Source: Spirosoma validum (GTDB lineage Bacteria; Bacteroidota; Bacteroidia; Cytophagales; Spirosomataceae). From it: DNA of 64,000 nucleotides. Under the pieces are notes generated by a model that was not told where the DNA came from, ran no database searches, and saw only the letters and a program-made list of their open reading frames with translations. Where the stretch lies: positions 310,001 through 374,000 of the forward strand of contig NZ_JACXAA010000002.1 in assembly GCF_014699035.1 (NCBI RefSeq), in the 5' to 3' direction. Made by a program: the position numbers and the translations under genes. Below, in pieces: positions 34,613 through 43,705 of this stretch (its first letter is position 1; the number at the start of each line of letters is the position of its first letter).

Positions 34613-36948
34613 GAAAGTTTACCCTGATCCTGTTCTTCCTGCTTTACACAGACTTTGTCGTACAGGCTCAAAAAGCACACCCGTATCTGTTATATACCCC
34701 GCAGCGAACTGAGCGGCTGAAAGAGCGCATCAAGACCGACACGTTGCTGGCTAATCGTTGGAATGCCATTCGGCAACGGTGCGATAAGTGGCTGACGGAG
34801 ACTAAAGGTGGGAATATGGAGCAACTGGCATTAGCCTACACCATGACGGGTGACAAACGCTATGCCGAACGGGCAAAGACTTCGCTTAAGGAATTAGTGG
34901 ACCGTGCGTTCTGGGACGGTATGGATGACCGTACTCCGCGTTGGAACGCAGGGCTGGCTACCAGTCATAACAATTGGATAGCTTCCGTGACGTTCGATGC
35001 CATCTACAATACACTCACCAACAACGAGCGTAAGGAAATTGCGAGTAAGATCGTAAAGCTTGGTATTGAGCCGTCTATTGCCGATTGGGTATCGAAAGAT
35101 AAGCGGATTCAGTCGCTCAACAACATGGGGCATAACTGGTGGGCCGCCATCGTCTTTGAAGCAGGCGTTGCCTCATTGGCTGTGATGAATGAAATTCCAC
35201 AGTCCAGACAATGGGCAACCAGCATTATGCAGGACAGTCGACAATGGTTTGCTTTTGCTGGCAGCGTGCTGGAAAACAAGCCTTCTAATTTTGATTCTGC
35301 CGGAGGCTTTTATGAAAGTGTGAGCTATGCCAATTACGGCGTATCGGAATACTTGCTGTTTCGGCTGGCGTATACCAATGCATTAGGGGCCATCAAAACT
35401 CCCTATGATGCGCTGTTGCAAAAAACTGTCGATTGGTTTATCAACGTATCGTATCCCCGAGCTGCCAACAAACCCTTGATGTCCCTAAATTTTGGTGACA
35501 GCAATGACCTGGCTAACGGTGATCGTCCGGCCAAACTGCTGATTGCATTAGGATTGGGGAAAGATGATTATTACTGGTATTTACAACATACGTACCGCAA
35601 TCAATTCCGGGAAGACTTAGGCGTCAGCACGCCAATGGGGCTTCTGTATCATCCAGAAAACAAGCTTGCTCCTGCGACGCCTTCCTTACCTACGTCGGCG
35701 CTATATGAGTCGATGGGATGGGGAATGCTACGTTCATCGTGGCAACCCGACGCTACGTTGCTGGGTGTGAAATGTGGCTTTACCTGGAATCATGCCCACG
35801 CAGATGCCGGTTCGTTTGTGCTCTATCACAAAGGCGAATACCTGCTGATCGACGGTGGGGATGTAGGCTATGGTAATCCCGAATACAGCAGTTATTTCGT
35901 GACAAGCCGGGCTCACAATGTACTTACATTCAATGGCGAAGCGCAGGACCCGCGCGACCAGTACAATGCTGTCAAAAATTCCGGTCATCTGTATAGCCTG
36001 ATCGATGGGGGAAACCTGAAATACGTGCTGGCTGATGCGACCGGTCCAACGTCCCGTAACTTCCTGCGTAACTACCGCAATTTCCTATGGATCGGCAATG
36101 TCATTCTGGTTATTGACGATGTAAAGGCCTACGACATCGGCAAGTTCGATTATCTACTGCACTACGCCGATAAAGCTGTCAAACGTGGCCCTGATTTTGA
36201 GATTACCAGAGACAGCGCAGCTATCCTGTTTCGACCCCTATATCCCGAAATGCTCCCGCTGGGCTATCCACACGATCTGCCTGAAAAGATGAAGTTTCGT
36301 ACAGAGTACGGTCTGAAAGATCGAACCACGAACGTACAGATTCCGTATTACGTGCTGTCCCCTCCGGAGAAAACCGATCGAACCAAGTTTGTCAATGCCA
36401 TTCTGTTGCTGGACGGAACTAATAAACCGATCCAAACCGCGACAGGCTCATCGGGAGCCAGTGGAGCCGCCGGGCGAAGTAATCTGCCCGTTATCGAAAA
36501 GTTTGAAGGCACCAATTACATCGGAGTACGTATCACGCAAAACGGGCAAGTCACCGAAGTGTATATCAACCTGCTGGCTGATGGCCGATTAATGCACCGT
36601 AATGCCAATGCTATAATGAATGGCTGGGAAACGGACGCCTACATTTCGACAGTATCTTTTCCAGAAGGAGTTGACCGCCAAGATGCGGCCCAACTCTCCT
36701 CAGTTTTCATCAGCAATGGGAGTTATCTGCGCCGGAATGATAAACCATTGCTAAGCTCGCTCTCCAAAGTGTTTATGTACGCGGCAAAAAGAGGTAATCA
36801 ACTCGATGTACAGCTAAAGGGACAGCCGTTGATTGAGGCATCACTGGGATTTGAAAAGGTCAACAAACTAACGGTCAATAATAAAACGGTTTCTCCGCAA
36901 TACGATCCAGATAAGATGTTGCGAATTGAGATCGATGAAACCAGATAA
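34609..36948 (+). CDS. Heparinase II/III-like polysaccharide lyase
   Basis: A 779-aa exported protein with a signal peptide ending near VVQAQ. The N-terminal half is an alpha-toroid (NNWIASVTFDAIYNTLT, HNWWAAIVFEAGVASLA, ESVSYANYGVSEYLLFRLAY). The C-terminal half is a beta-sandwich with the Heparinase II/III signature HAHADAGSFVLYHKGEYLLIDGGDVGYG (about 395-423), which includes the conserved His residues. The fold cleaves uronic-acid-containing glycans by beta-elimination, leaving an unsaturated uronate end that the GH88 enzyme encoded downstream can remove. It is one of two predicted lyases in this locus, and its exact PL family is not determined here. Confidence 0.85.
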   Translation: MRKFTLILFFLLYTDFVVQAQKAHPYLLYTPQRTERLKERIKTDTLLANRWNAIRQRCDKWLTETKGGNMEQLALAYTMTGDKRYAERAKTSLKELVDRAFWDGMDDRTPRWNAGLATSHNNWIASVTFDAIYNTLTNNERKEIASKIVKLGIEPSIADWVSKDKRIQSLNNMGHNWWAAIVFEAGVASLAVMNEIPQSRQWATSIMQDSRQWFAFAGSVLENKPSNFDSAGGFYESVSYANYGVSEYLLFRLAYTNALGAIKTPYDALLQKTVDWFINVSYPRAANKPLMSLNFGDSNDLANGDRPAKLLIALGLGKDDYYWYLQHTYRNQFREDLGVSTPMGLLYHPENKLAPATPSLPTSALYESMGWGMLRSSWQPDATLLGVKCGFTWNHAHADAGSFVLYHKGEYLLIDGGDVGYGNPEYSSYFVTSRAHNVLTFNGEAQDPRDQYNAVKNSGHLYSLIDGGNLKYVLADATGPTSRNFLRNYRNFLWIGNVILVIDDVKAYDIGKFDYLLHYADKAVKRGPDFEITRDSAAILFRPLYPEMLPLGYPHDLPEKMKFRTEYGLKDRTTNVQIPYYVLSPPEKTDRTKFVNAILLLDGTNKPIQTATGSSGASGAAGRSNLPVIEKFEGTNYIGVRITQNGQVTEVYINLLADGRLMHRNANAIMNGWETDAYISTVSFPEGVDRQDAAQLSSVFISNGSYLRRNDKPLLSSLSKVFMYAAKRGNQLDVQLKGQPLIEASLGFEKVNKLTVNNKTVSPQYDPDKMLRIEIDETR

Positions 36949-36972
36949 TTACGTCCTTACTGACGGATACGC

Positions 36973-38874
36973 ATGATACGTTTTTATTCGCTACTCTTCT
37001 GGGTTTTGCTTAGCCAGATTTCCTTTGGTCAAACCACAGAACACCGCCTGCAATCGCCCGATGGAAAGCTGGAAATTATTTTTTCGCAGAAGAATAGCAC
37101 GTCGGAAAAACGGCCAATGACTTATAAGGTCAATTATCAGGGAAGGCCAGTTATCCTTGAATCAGCGCTGGGAATTCAGATCGATAACCATGTTTTCGAG
37201 CACTCAATGGCGCATAAAGTAACGACGCCACCCGGAACGCTGGGAGTGAACTGGTGTGATAATCTGGTTATTAAAAATGTCGTCAAGACCTCCGAAGACA
37301 CTACTTGGAATCCTGTTTACGGCGAACGAAGTCAGATTCGGGATCAGTACAATCAACTCGTGATCCAGCTTCAAAAAGAAAATAGTCCTGATTATGGTCT
37401 CCATGTCATTTTCAGAGCCTACAATTCCGGGATCGCTTTTCGGTACTTTTTTCCCGAACATCCGAACGGTCTGTATTACCGCGTGATGGCCGAAAACAGT
37501 GAGTTCACATTGCCTGCTGATACCAGGGCCTGGTACACCGCCTGGGCGCAGGGGGCATACCAGGCGCTACCCCTCACCAACTGGCCCGAAACGGCTGAAC
37601 GTCCCTTGACGCTTTCATTGCCTAATGGCTTATATGCCGCTCTTGCCGAAGCACAGTTGACCGATTACGCTATGACGAAGTTTAAGCTTTCGACCAGTAA
37701 GCCCAACACGGTGGTTACGTCGATGTACGAGAGTGCTGATCTAATGTCGGATGTGGGTACACCCTGGCGCGTAGTGATGGTAGCTGAACGACCGGGTAAG
37801 CTGCTTGAAAACAATGATATTTTGTTGAATCTGAATCCACCGACAACCACAGTTAATACCGATTGGATTAAGCCAGGGAAGATGATGCGGGAAGTGACGC
37901 TAACGACCGAAGGAGCCGTGTCGTGTATCGATTTTGCCGCGGCTCACAATCTGCAATATATCCTATTCGATTGGAAATGGTACGGTCCCGCCTTTACGTT
38001 CAACTCCGATGCAAGGCAGGTTGTGGCACCAATTGACATGCCTAAAGTTATTGCCTACGGAAAATCAAAAAATGTGGGCGTTATTCTCTACGTCAATCTT
38101 CAGGCATTGTATAAACAGATGGACGAAATTTTTCCGCTGTATAAAAAATGGGGGGTTAAGGGGGTAAAGTTTGGATTTGTAGAAGTGGGTTCCCACCGCT
38201 GGATGACCTGGCTGACCGAAGCCAAACGAAAAGCACTGGAAAATAATCTGATGGTCAATATCCACGATGAGTATCGTCCAACCGGTACCAGTCGCACGTA
38301 TCCGAACGTCATGACGCAGGAGGGTATTCGGGGTAACGAAGAATTCCCTGATGCGACGCACAATACCATTCTTCCGTTTACGCGCTATGTGGCCGGAGCC
38401 GGTGACTATACGATCTGTTATTACGATAAGCGGCTGAAAAATACCCATGCCCATCAACTGGCGATGAACGTGATTTCCTACAGTCCATTGCAATCGGTGT
38501 TCTGGTATGACAAGCCTGCGTTTTATGGGGGAGAACCTGAAATCGAGTTTTTTGCCAAAGTGCCCACCGTCTGGGACGATACTAAAGTAATTCACGATGC
38601 TATTGGTGAATACGTCACTATTGCTCGCCGTAGTGGAACTGATTGGTTCGTGGGCACTATCACCAATAATGATGGACGTGCGTTGAAGCTTTCATTGGAT
38701 TTTCTGCCAAAAGGCAAAAGCTATACCGCCCACATTTATACCGACGATCCGACTGTGCAAACAAAAACACAGGTCCGTGTGACGACGAAAACTTTGAAAG
38801 CCGGACAAACCTTAGATATGACTCTTTTACCCCGAGGTGGGCAGGCCGTTTGGCTGACACCAGCTACTAACTAA
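36973..38874 (+). CDS. Glycoside hydrolase family 97 (second copy)
   Basis: A 633-aa secreted protein, paralogous to the GH97 encoded at 30988-32838. Signal peptide 1-19 (SQISFGQ). Typical segments are YILFDWKWYGPAFTFNSD, GVILYVNLQALYKQMDEIFPLYKKWGVKGVKFGFVEVG, NIHDEYRPTGTSRTYPNVMTQEGIRGNEEFPD and LPFTRYVAGAGDYT. The gene is 24 bp after the lyase and 7 bp before GH88, so it is part of one operon. The paralogues differ at the position after KFGFV (D in copy 1, E in copy 2), which may mean different linkages are cut. Substrate is unknown; alpha-galactoside and alpha-glucoside are both possible. Confidence 0.85.
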   Translation: MIRFYSLLFWVLLSQISFGQTTEHRLQSPDGKLEIIFSQKNSTSEKRPMTYKVNYQGRPVILESALGIQIDNHVFEHSMAHKVTTPPGTLGVNWCDNLVIKNVVKTSEDTTWNPVYGERSQIRDQYNQLVIQLQKENSPDYGLHVIFRAYNSGIAFRYFFPEHPNGLYYRVMAENSEFTLPADTRAWYTAWAQGAYQALPLTNWPETAERPLTLSLPNGLYAALAEAQLTDYAMTKFKLSTSKPNTVVTSMYESADLMSDVGTPWRVVMVAERPGKLLENNDILLNLNPPTTTVNTDWIKPGKMMREVTLTTEGAVSCIDFAAAHNLQYILFDWKWYGPAFTFNSDARQVVAPIDMPKVIAYGKSKNVGVILYVNLQALYKQMDEIFPLYKKWGVKGVKFGFVEVGSHRWMTWLTEAKRKALENNLMVNIHDEYRPTGTSRTYPNVMTQEGIRGNEEFPDATHNTILPFTRYVAGAGDYTICYYDKRLKNTHAHQLAMNVISYSPLQSVFWYDKPAFYGGEPEIEFFAKVPTVWDDTKVIHDAIGEYVTIARRSGTDWFVGTITNNDGRALKLSLDFLPKGKSYTAHIYTDDPTVQTKTQVRVTTKTLKAGQTLDMTLLPRGGQAVWLTPATN

Positions 38875-38881
38875 CCCGCTT

Positions 38882-40105
38882 ATGCAAACCACGCGAATTT
38901 ATTTTCTGGCAATTTTGCTGCTGGCGTTTGTGCCGAAGGCGTCTCTGGATATTGATGCACAAATTGGTTACTGCGTCCGGCAGGCAGCTAAAACAGCTGC
39001 TTCCATCCCCACCGCACAGCCCAATCTGCCACGTAATATTCTGAAAAATAAAGCCACCTGGAATTACGTCGGTTACAAGGACTGGACAAGCGGCTTCTGG
39101 CCAGGTACGTTGTGGTACATATATGAGCATACCAAAGACCCTAAGTGGAAAGCCAAAGCCGACACCTTTACACGGGAGTTGACGCCGTTAGCCTACCAGA
39201 AAGCAATCGATCATGATCTGGGTTTTCAGATGTATTGCAGCTTTGGAAATGGACTACGACTGACCGGTAATCTTGAATACAAAAAGATTCTGCTGGCTAC
39301 TGCGGATACGCTGGCGACACTGTTCAATCCAAAAGTAGGTACGATTCTGTCATGGCCACGGTCCGTGCCCAATATGGAATGGCCACAGCACAACACAATC
39401 ATGGACAATATGATCAACCTTGAACTGCTGTTCTGGGCTTCCAAAAACGGTGGGAGTAAGCGGCTCTACGATATCGCCGTTTCGCACGCAACCACAACCA
39501 TGAAAAATCATTTTCGACCCGATTATACGTCATACCATGTAGTCGTTTACGATCGTGAAACCGGTAAAAAGATCAAGGGTGTTACGCACCAGGGTTATGC
39601 TGATAATTCGATGTGGGCAAGGGGTCAAAGCTGGGCCATTTATGGCTATACCATGACCTACCGGGAAACCAAAGACCCGAAGTTTCTGGACTTTGCTCAG
39701 AAGGTATCCGATGTCTATCTGGAGCGTTTACCTAAGGATCTAATCCCGTACTGGGATTTCAGTGCACCAGATATACCAAACGCGCCAAGAGATGCGTCAG
39801 CGGCAGCCGTTACGGCTTCGGCCTTGCTGGAGCTTTCAACGCTGTTGAAGGATAAAACAAAAGCCAGTCTGTATCGCACAAAAGCCGAACAAATGTTGGA
39901 AACCCTATCCTCTGATCGATACCAGAGCCGCAACGTGAATAGCGCGTTTCTGCTGCACAGCACGGGACACAAACCCAACAATAGTGAAATTGACGCATCG
40001 ATCAATTATGCTGACTATTACTACATCGAAGCTTTACTGCGATTGAAGAAAGTAAAAGCGGGGAAAAGCGTACAAGCCTCGTTAAAAGCCAGCTTCAGGA
40101 ACTGA
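38882..40105 (+). CDS. GH88 unsaturated glucuronyl hydrolase
   Basis: A 407-aa (alpha/alpha)6-barrel enzyme that removes the unsaturated uronic acid left by polysaccharide lyases. Both catalytic aspartates of the family are visible: D112 in DHDLGF and D175 in IMDNMINLELL, corresponding to the paired Asp residues of the Bacillus enzyme. Other family segments are YKDWTSGFWPG, VTHQGYADNSMWARGQSWAIYGY and IPYWDF. Its presence next to two lyases supports a pathway of lyase, oligosaccharide import and removal of the terminal uronate. The product would enter the KduD-type pathway whose gene lies 1.3 kb downstream. Confidence 0.93.
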   Translation: MQTTRIYFLAILLLAFVPKASLDIDAQIGYCVRQAAKTAASIPTAQPNLPRNILKNKATWNYVGYKDWTSGFWPGTLWYIYEHTKDPKWKAKADTFTRELTPLAYQKAIDHDLGFQMYCSFGNGLRLTGNLEYKKILLATADTLATLFNPKVGTILSWPRSVPNMEWPQHNTIMDNMINLELLFWASKNGGSKRLYDIAVSHATTTMKNHFRPDYTSYHVVVYDRETGKKIKGVTHQGYADNSMWARGQSWAIYGYTMTYRETKDPKFLDFAQKVSDVYLERLPKDLIPYWDFSAPDIPNAPRDASAAAVTASALLELSTLLKDKTKASLYRTKAEQMLETLSSDRYQSRNVNSAFLLHSTGHKPNNSEIDASINYADYYYIEALLRLKKVKAGKSVQASLKASFRN

Positions 40106-40140
40106 CAAATGGCCTTCTCCTATCATAGGTTGGTTTAGTA

Positions 40141-40167
40141 AAGGTCTCTGACACTGTTGGAGACCTT
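40141..40167 (+). repeat. Hairpin after the GH88 gene
   Basis: AAGGTCTC (40141-40148) and GAGACCTT (40160-40167) form an 8-bp stem with an 11-base loop, with no T-run. It is probably an mRNA hairpin rather than a terminator. Confidence 0.4.
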
Positions 40168-40261
40168 ACTGGTAGGCCCTATTCGAAGTTATACAACGTC
40201 ATCCAACGGACGATCAGGAAATGGTATTAAAACCACTGAGTTGAAGTTAATCGAGGAAGAT

Positions 40262-41389
40262 ATGCGATTTTTATTAATTCTGCTTTTGTGGACAGGGCTG
40301 AGCGGGCACTTAACAGCTCAACCGGCCACAATTGCCATTACCAACCCCAACACTACTTCTCTTATCCAATCCGTAGTCGAAATTCCCTGGGCAACAGTTT
40401 TAAAGGTTTACCCACAGGTCGACACGGCTCAGCTACAAGTGTTACTGGCTACCAGCGGAAAAGAGGTAGCTTATCAGTTTGAACACAAAGGTCAGAAAGA
40501 CATTCAAAATCTGTTGGTTCAGGTATCATTGGGGCCAAAACAATCGGTTCGTGTAATGTTACGTCGAGGCCATTCCGCACAGATAGCCTCTAAAACCTAT
40601 TGCCGTTATGTGCCAGAACGATACGACGACTTTGCCTGGGAAAATGACAGGGTGGCGTTTCGGATCTACGGGGCGTCTCTGAACGGTCGCTCGGATAATG
40701 CCTATGGATCAGATATCTGGGCAAAACGCACACCCACGATGATTCTGGACAAGTGGTATAAACAGAATGATTACCATAAGGATCACGGCGAAGGATTGGA
40801 TTACTACCATGTTGGGCTGACGCTGGGTGCAGGTGATATTGGCGTTTTTCTGAACGACTCCATCCAGTTTATTCATAACTACCGCTCCTGGGAAATTTTG
40901 GACAACGGTCCACTCCGCTCTACGTTTCGCGTCAAATTCGATCCTTATACATTCAAAGGCATTACAGTAAATGAAACCAGGACCGTATCGCTGGATGCAG
41001 GTTCCCAGTTAAGTAAAATACAGGTCAGCTTTACGCATACGTCCTCAGGAGAATTACCTGTGGTGGTTGGGATTACCCTGCGGCAGCAGGAAAGTCCACT
41101 ACTGATGGATGAGAAAGAAGCTATTCTCGGGTACTGGGAGCCTAGACATGGTGAAGATGGTACTATTGGTATAGGCTGTGTTTTTCCTAGGCAGTATGTT
41201 ACGATGCTTCGAAAATATGAGCACGGTCTGGCTAAAGTGAGCGCCAAATCAGGAGAAACACTGACGTACTACGCAGGGGGAGCCTGGGACAAAGCCGGAT
41301 TAATTACTTCCAGTGATAGCTGGTTTGCCTACTTACGACAGTACGCCAGCCAACTGAAACATCCGCCAGTTGTGAAAATTAATCCTTAA
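40262..41389 (+). CDS. DUF4861 secreted protein
   Basis: A 375-aa exported protein from ATG 40262 (MRFLLILLLWTGLSG); upstream codons are in frame but the signal peptide starts here. It matches the DUF4861 pattern: SLIQSVVEIPWATVLK, YVPERYDDFAWENDRVAFRIYG, HGEGLDYYHVGLTLGAGDIG and YYAGGAWDKAGL near the end. The family occurs in polysaccharide utilisation loci for uronate-rich glycans and is predicted to have a beta-sandwich fold; an enzymatic role is likely but not demonstrated in what I can see. Confidence 0.78.
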   Translation: MRFLLILLLWTGLSGHLTAQPATIAITNPNTTSLIQSVVEIPWATVLKVYPQVDTAQLQVLLATSGKEVAYQFEHKGQKDIQNLLVQVSLGPKQSVRVMLRRGHSAQIASKTYCRYVPERYDDFAWENDRVAFRIYGASLNGRSDNAYGSDIWAKRTPTMILDKWYKQNDYHKDHGEGLDYYHVGLTLGAGDIGVFLNDSIQFIHNYRSWEILDNGPLRSTFRVKFDPYTFKGITVNETRTVSLDAGSQLSKIQVSFTHTSSGELPVVVGITLRQQESPLLMDEKEAILGYWEPRHGEDGTIGIGCVFPRQYVTMLRKYEHGLAKVSAKSGETLTYYAGGAWDKAGLITSSDSWFAYLRQYASQLKHPPVVKINP

Positions 41390-41441
41390 GCTCATTCTCC
41401 TACCAGATACAGACTAAACGCTTGAAAATTCTTTTTGGCAT

Positions 41442-42215
41442 ATGAGTTCGGTATTAAGTACGTTTTCACTGGTTGGTAAGCGAGCGCTGGTTACAGGTTG
41501 TAAACGCGGCATTGGTAGGGCCATGGCTGAGGCTTTAGCAGAAGCGGGTGCCGATATTATTGGCGTATCGGCCAATCTGGAGCTGGAAGGCAGCGAAGTG
41601 GCTAAAGCCGTCGAAGCGATGGGTCGGCAATTCTTTGCTTACCAGGCCGATTTTGGGAAACGAGACTCGCTGTATGCCTTTATAAATCAGGTTAAGCAAG
41701 ATCATCCGGTTATCGATATTCTTGTGAACAACGCTGGAACGATTCAGCGCCAGCCAGCTGTAGTGCACTCCGATGTCTATTGGGACGAAGTGATTGCCAT
41801 CAATCAGACCGCTCAGTTCCTGCTGACCCGTGAAATTGGTAAGGAGATGGTGGCCCGCAGAAGTGGAAAAATCGTCTTTACGGCTTCGCTGTTAACGTTC
41901 CAGGGTGGTAACAACGTGCCCAGCTACGCAGCCAGCAAAGGAGCGATTGGCAGCTTGGTAAAAGCCTTTGCCAACGAGTGGTCTGGCCAGGGTGTCAATG
42001 TTAATGCCATTGCACCAGGTTATATCTCGACCGATAACACCGATGCTTTACGCAACGACCAAGTGCGCAGCCAATCCATTCTAAACCGTATTCCGGCAGG
42101 GCGTTGGGGGGAGCCAGATGATTTCAAAGGCCCCATTGTATTCTTGGCGTCCGATGCAGCTCGTTACGTTCATGGAACCATTTTAACGGTCGACGGTGGA
42201 TGGATGGGTCGTTAG
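41442..42215 (+). CDS. kduD: SDR dehydrogenase, KduD-like (2-dehydro-3-deoxy-gluconate 5-dehydrogenase)
   Basis: A 257-aa cytoplasmic short-chain dehydrogenase. The nucleotide-binding TGCKRGIG (18-25), NNAG (about 94-97), catalytic S and YAASK (Y160-K164) are all present, and NNAGTIQRQPA is typical of the KduD branch. It would use NAD(H) to interconvert 2,5-diketo-3-deoxygluconate, the product from unsaturated uronates, with 2-keto-3-deoxygluconate. It is the last gene of the PUL, and no kduI isomerase gene is nearby. Related SDRs such as gluconate dehydrogenase are possible alternatives. Confidence 0.75.
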   Translation: MSSVLSTFSLVGKRALVTGCKRGIGRAMAEALAEAGADIIGVSANLELEGSEVAKAVEAMGRQFFAYQADFGKRDSLYAFINQVKQDHPVIDILVNNAGTIQRQPAVVHSDVYWDEVIAINQTAQFLLTREIGKEMVARRSGKIVFTASLLTFQGGNNVPSYAASKGAIGSLVKAFANEWSGQGVNVNAIAPGYISTDNTDALRNDQVRSQSILNRIPAGRWGEPDDFKGPIVFLASDAARYVHGTILTVDGGWMGR

Positions 42216-42420
42216 TAGGCTACACTTATTTATTTAATTGTTTTTGAACATTGATAGTAACATAAAACGGTCAGACAAACGCATTTTTTATAGTTGAAAT
42301 TGACTTTATTGCCAGATTCAGGGTTCTCTAAACCTGACATATTTTATGTATTGTCAAACGTATTAAAATCTGTTGGCAAAGTAATGCCAGGGAGACGATT
42401 GTACTTGATCAGGTCAGTTG

Positions 42421-42480
42421 GAGTTAAAGCCATTATAACCATGGCGGCTATGGCCGAAGTGGCTGTAATGGCTTTAACTC
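42421..42480. repeat. 60-bp inverted repeat
   Basis: GAGTTAAAGCCATTA (42421-42435) is the exact reverse complement of TAATGGCTTTAACTC (42466-42480), with a 30-base spacer that can form a further weak stem. It lies 206 bp after the KduD-like gene. There is no T-run, so it is not a standard terminator. Confidence 0.65.
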
Positions 42481-43553
42481 ATCGAATATTGCCGTAGAAA
42501 TGATTGAACATACTCTTCATCCATGATAAGGAGCCGTCACATGAATAGGCGCGCATAAGGTGGTACTTAACGAGTCCGTTTTTAAAGTATCTGAATATAA
42601 TTGATTTTCCGACAGAACCCTTTGGTCTACTTATGATGGTTATGATTTCAGCGTTGAGTCACGACGATAATGTCACCACGCTGAATTTGCTGTATAGCTT
42701 AGTGAATTTTGGTCTGCTACAAACCCACCGTGTGGTCACAATCTAATATCTCCGCCTGTATTTTTCAATCTTATCCCATGCTCGACCTTAACCTAACCGG
42801 GGTTAACTAAATCCAATTTAACCCGAATCGATTTTAGTCCGATATAGACTCTGAGCTCACTATACTTCACTTAAGGTCAACAGATAAAATGTTACATTGA
42901 CCCCGCGGCTATTTATGACCTAACGGCAGGCAGTAAGCATCTGTTTGGAAAACGTTCAATGGACTTTTGACTCATTCGAGTTTTTTCAATTAGTTTTAGA
43001 TTTTGCCAGATGACCCTCTTTCCTGTAATCCCTATGATTTTAAAAATGAATCCAGACAGGTAATCGTTTTACTGGTCAGTTTAGACCGAAAATAGTCTGA
43101 GTGATAACCGCAACCGCAGGATGTAGTGTCTTAATCAATAAAAAAGTTTACCTACCTCCGCATAAATTGCTCTGCTAAAAAATTATGTATTACCATACTG
43201 CTGGAAAAGCCCGGAAACAGCTACATTCCTAAGACCTCAGCTCAGTCAAAAGCAGATAGTGGTGAAATATATTGTGTGCGTGCGAGTGTGAGAGGTTACT
43301 AAGTATCGGGTCTTTTTCAGCTTTTCCTGCTTTCCTCCTTTCGTATGTCCCTATTTGTCTTTCCTGAATAATCACTATGATTTTCTCAGCATATCATAAA
43401 AAAGACGGACTCATCATACAACTTTCATTGAGGGGTCACCATAAAATTTTATAAAATTTTTATGCATTTCGGAAAATAGATGAGCCGTCGAGAGCCAGTA
43501 CCTACCCCCGTACCCTCCCCCGGTGCTTTTAAGGTTTACCCTCACCCCCCATG

Positions 43554-43601
43554 TTTTCAGTTAACTTTTTCACGGTTAAACAGAAATCAGTTAACTGAAA
43601 A
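43554..43601. repeat. Paired 13-bp inverted repeat with AGTTAACT cores before DUF3871
   Basis: TTTTCAGTTAACT (43554-43566) and AGTTAACTGAAAA (43589-43601) are exact reverse complements. Each contains the palindrome AGTTAACT. The pair lies 105 bp upstream of the start used for the DUF3871 gene. It is a plausible dimer-of-dimers operator or initiator binding site. Confidence 0.55.
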
Positions 43602-43705
43602 TACTTGCAGACAAATTGCGCGTCACTAACATAAGGAGGCTCGTTCCTCGCCTGGGACTAACACAGTCCACTTGGGTTCAGCAAACTGTCAAACCCAAAG
43701 AAAAC

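Larger units (their letters stand above)
42216..43705. other. About 1.5 kb without a recognisable gene
   Basis: Only short, unconvincing reading frames lie in this stretch, the best being one of 38 codons at 42633. It contains an inverted repeat at 42421-42480, a C-rich repeated tract at 43502-43551 (TACCCCCG, TACCCTCCCCC, TACCCTCACCCCCC) and a palindromic pair directly before the DUF3871 gene. It separates the PUL from the right mobile/defence module and could be a remnant junction or an origin-like region. Confidence 0.5.

Noticed and set aside
40141-40167. Hairpin after GH88 as a transcription terminator
   Set aside because: The stem has no T-run after it, and DUF4861 and kduD continue in the same direction shortly after.
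42529-42558. AAGGAG followed by ATG and a five-codon frame
   Set aside because: It looks like a translation start but the frame stops after MNRRA; no leader-peptide context is visible.
42633-42749. 38-codon + strand reading frame in the gene-free 1.5-kb stretch
   Set aside because: No ribosome-binding site, no resemblance to any known protein and AT-rich sequence in which such frames arise by chance.
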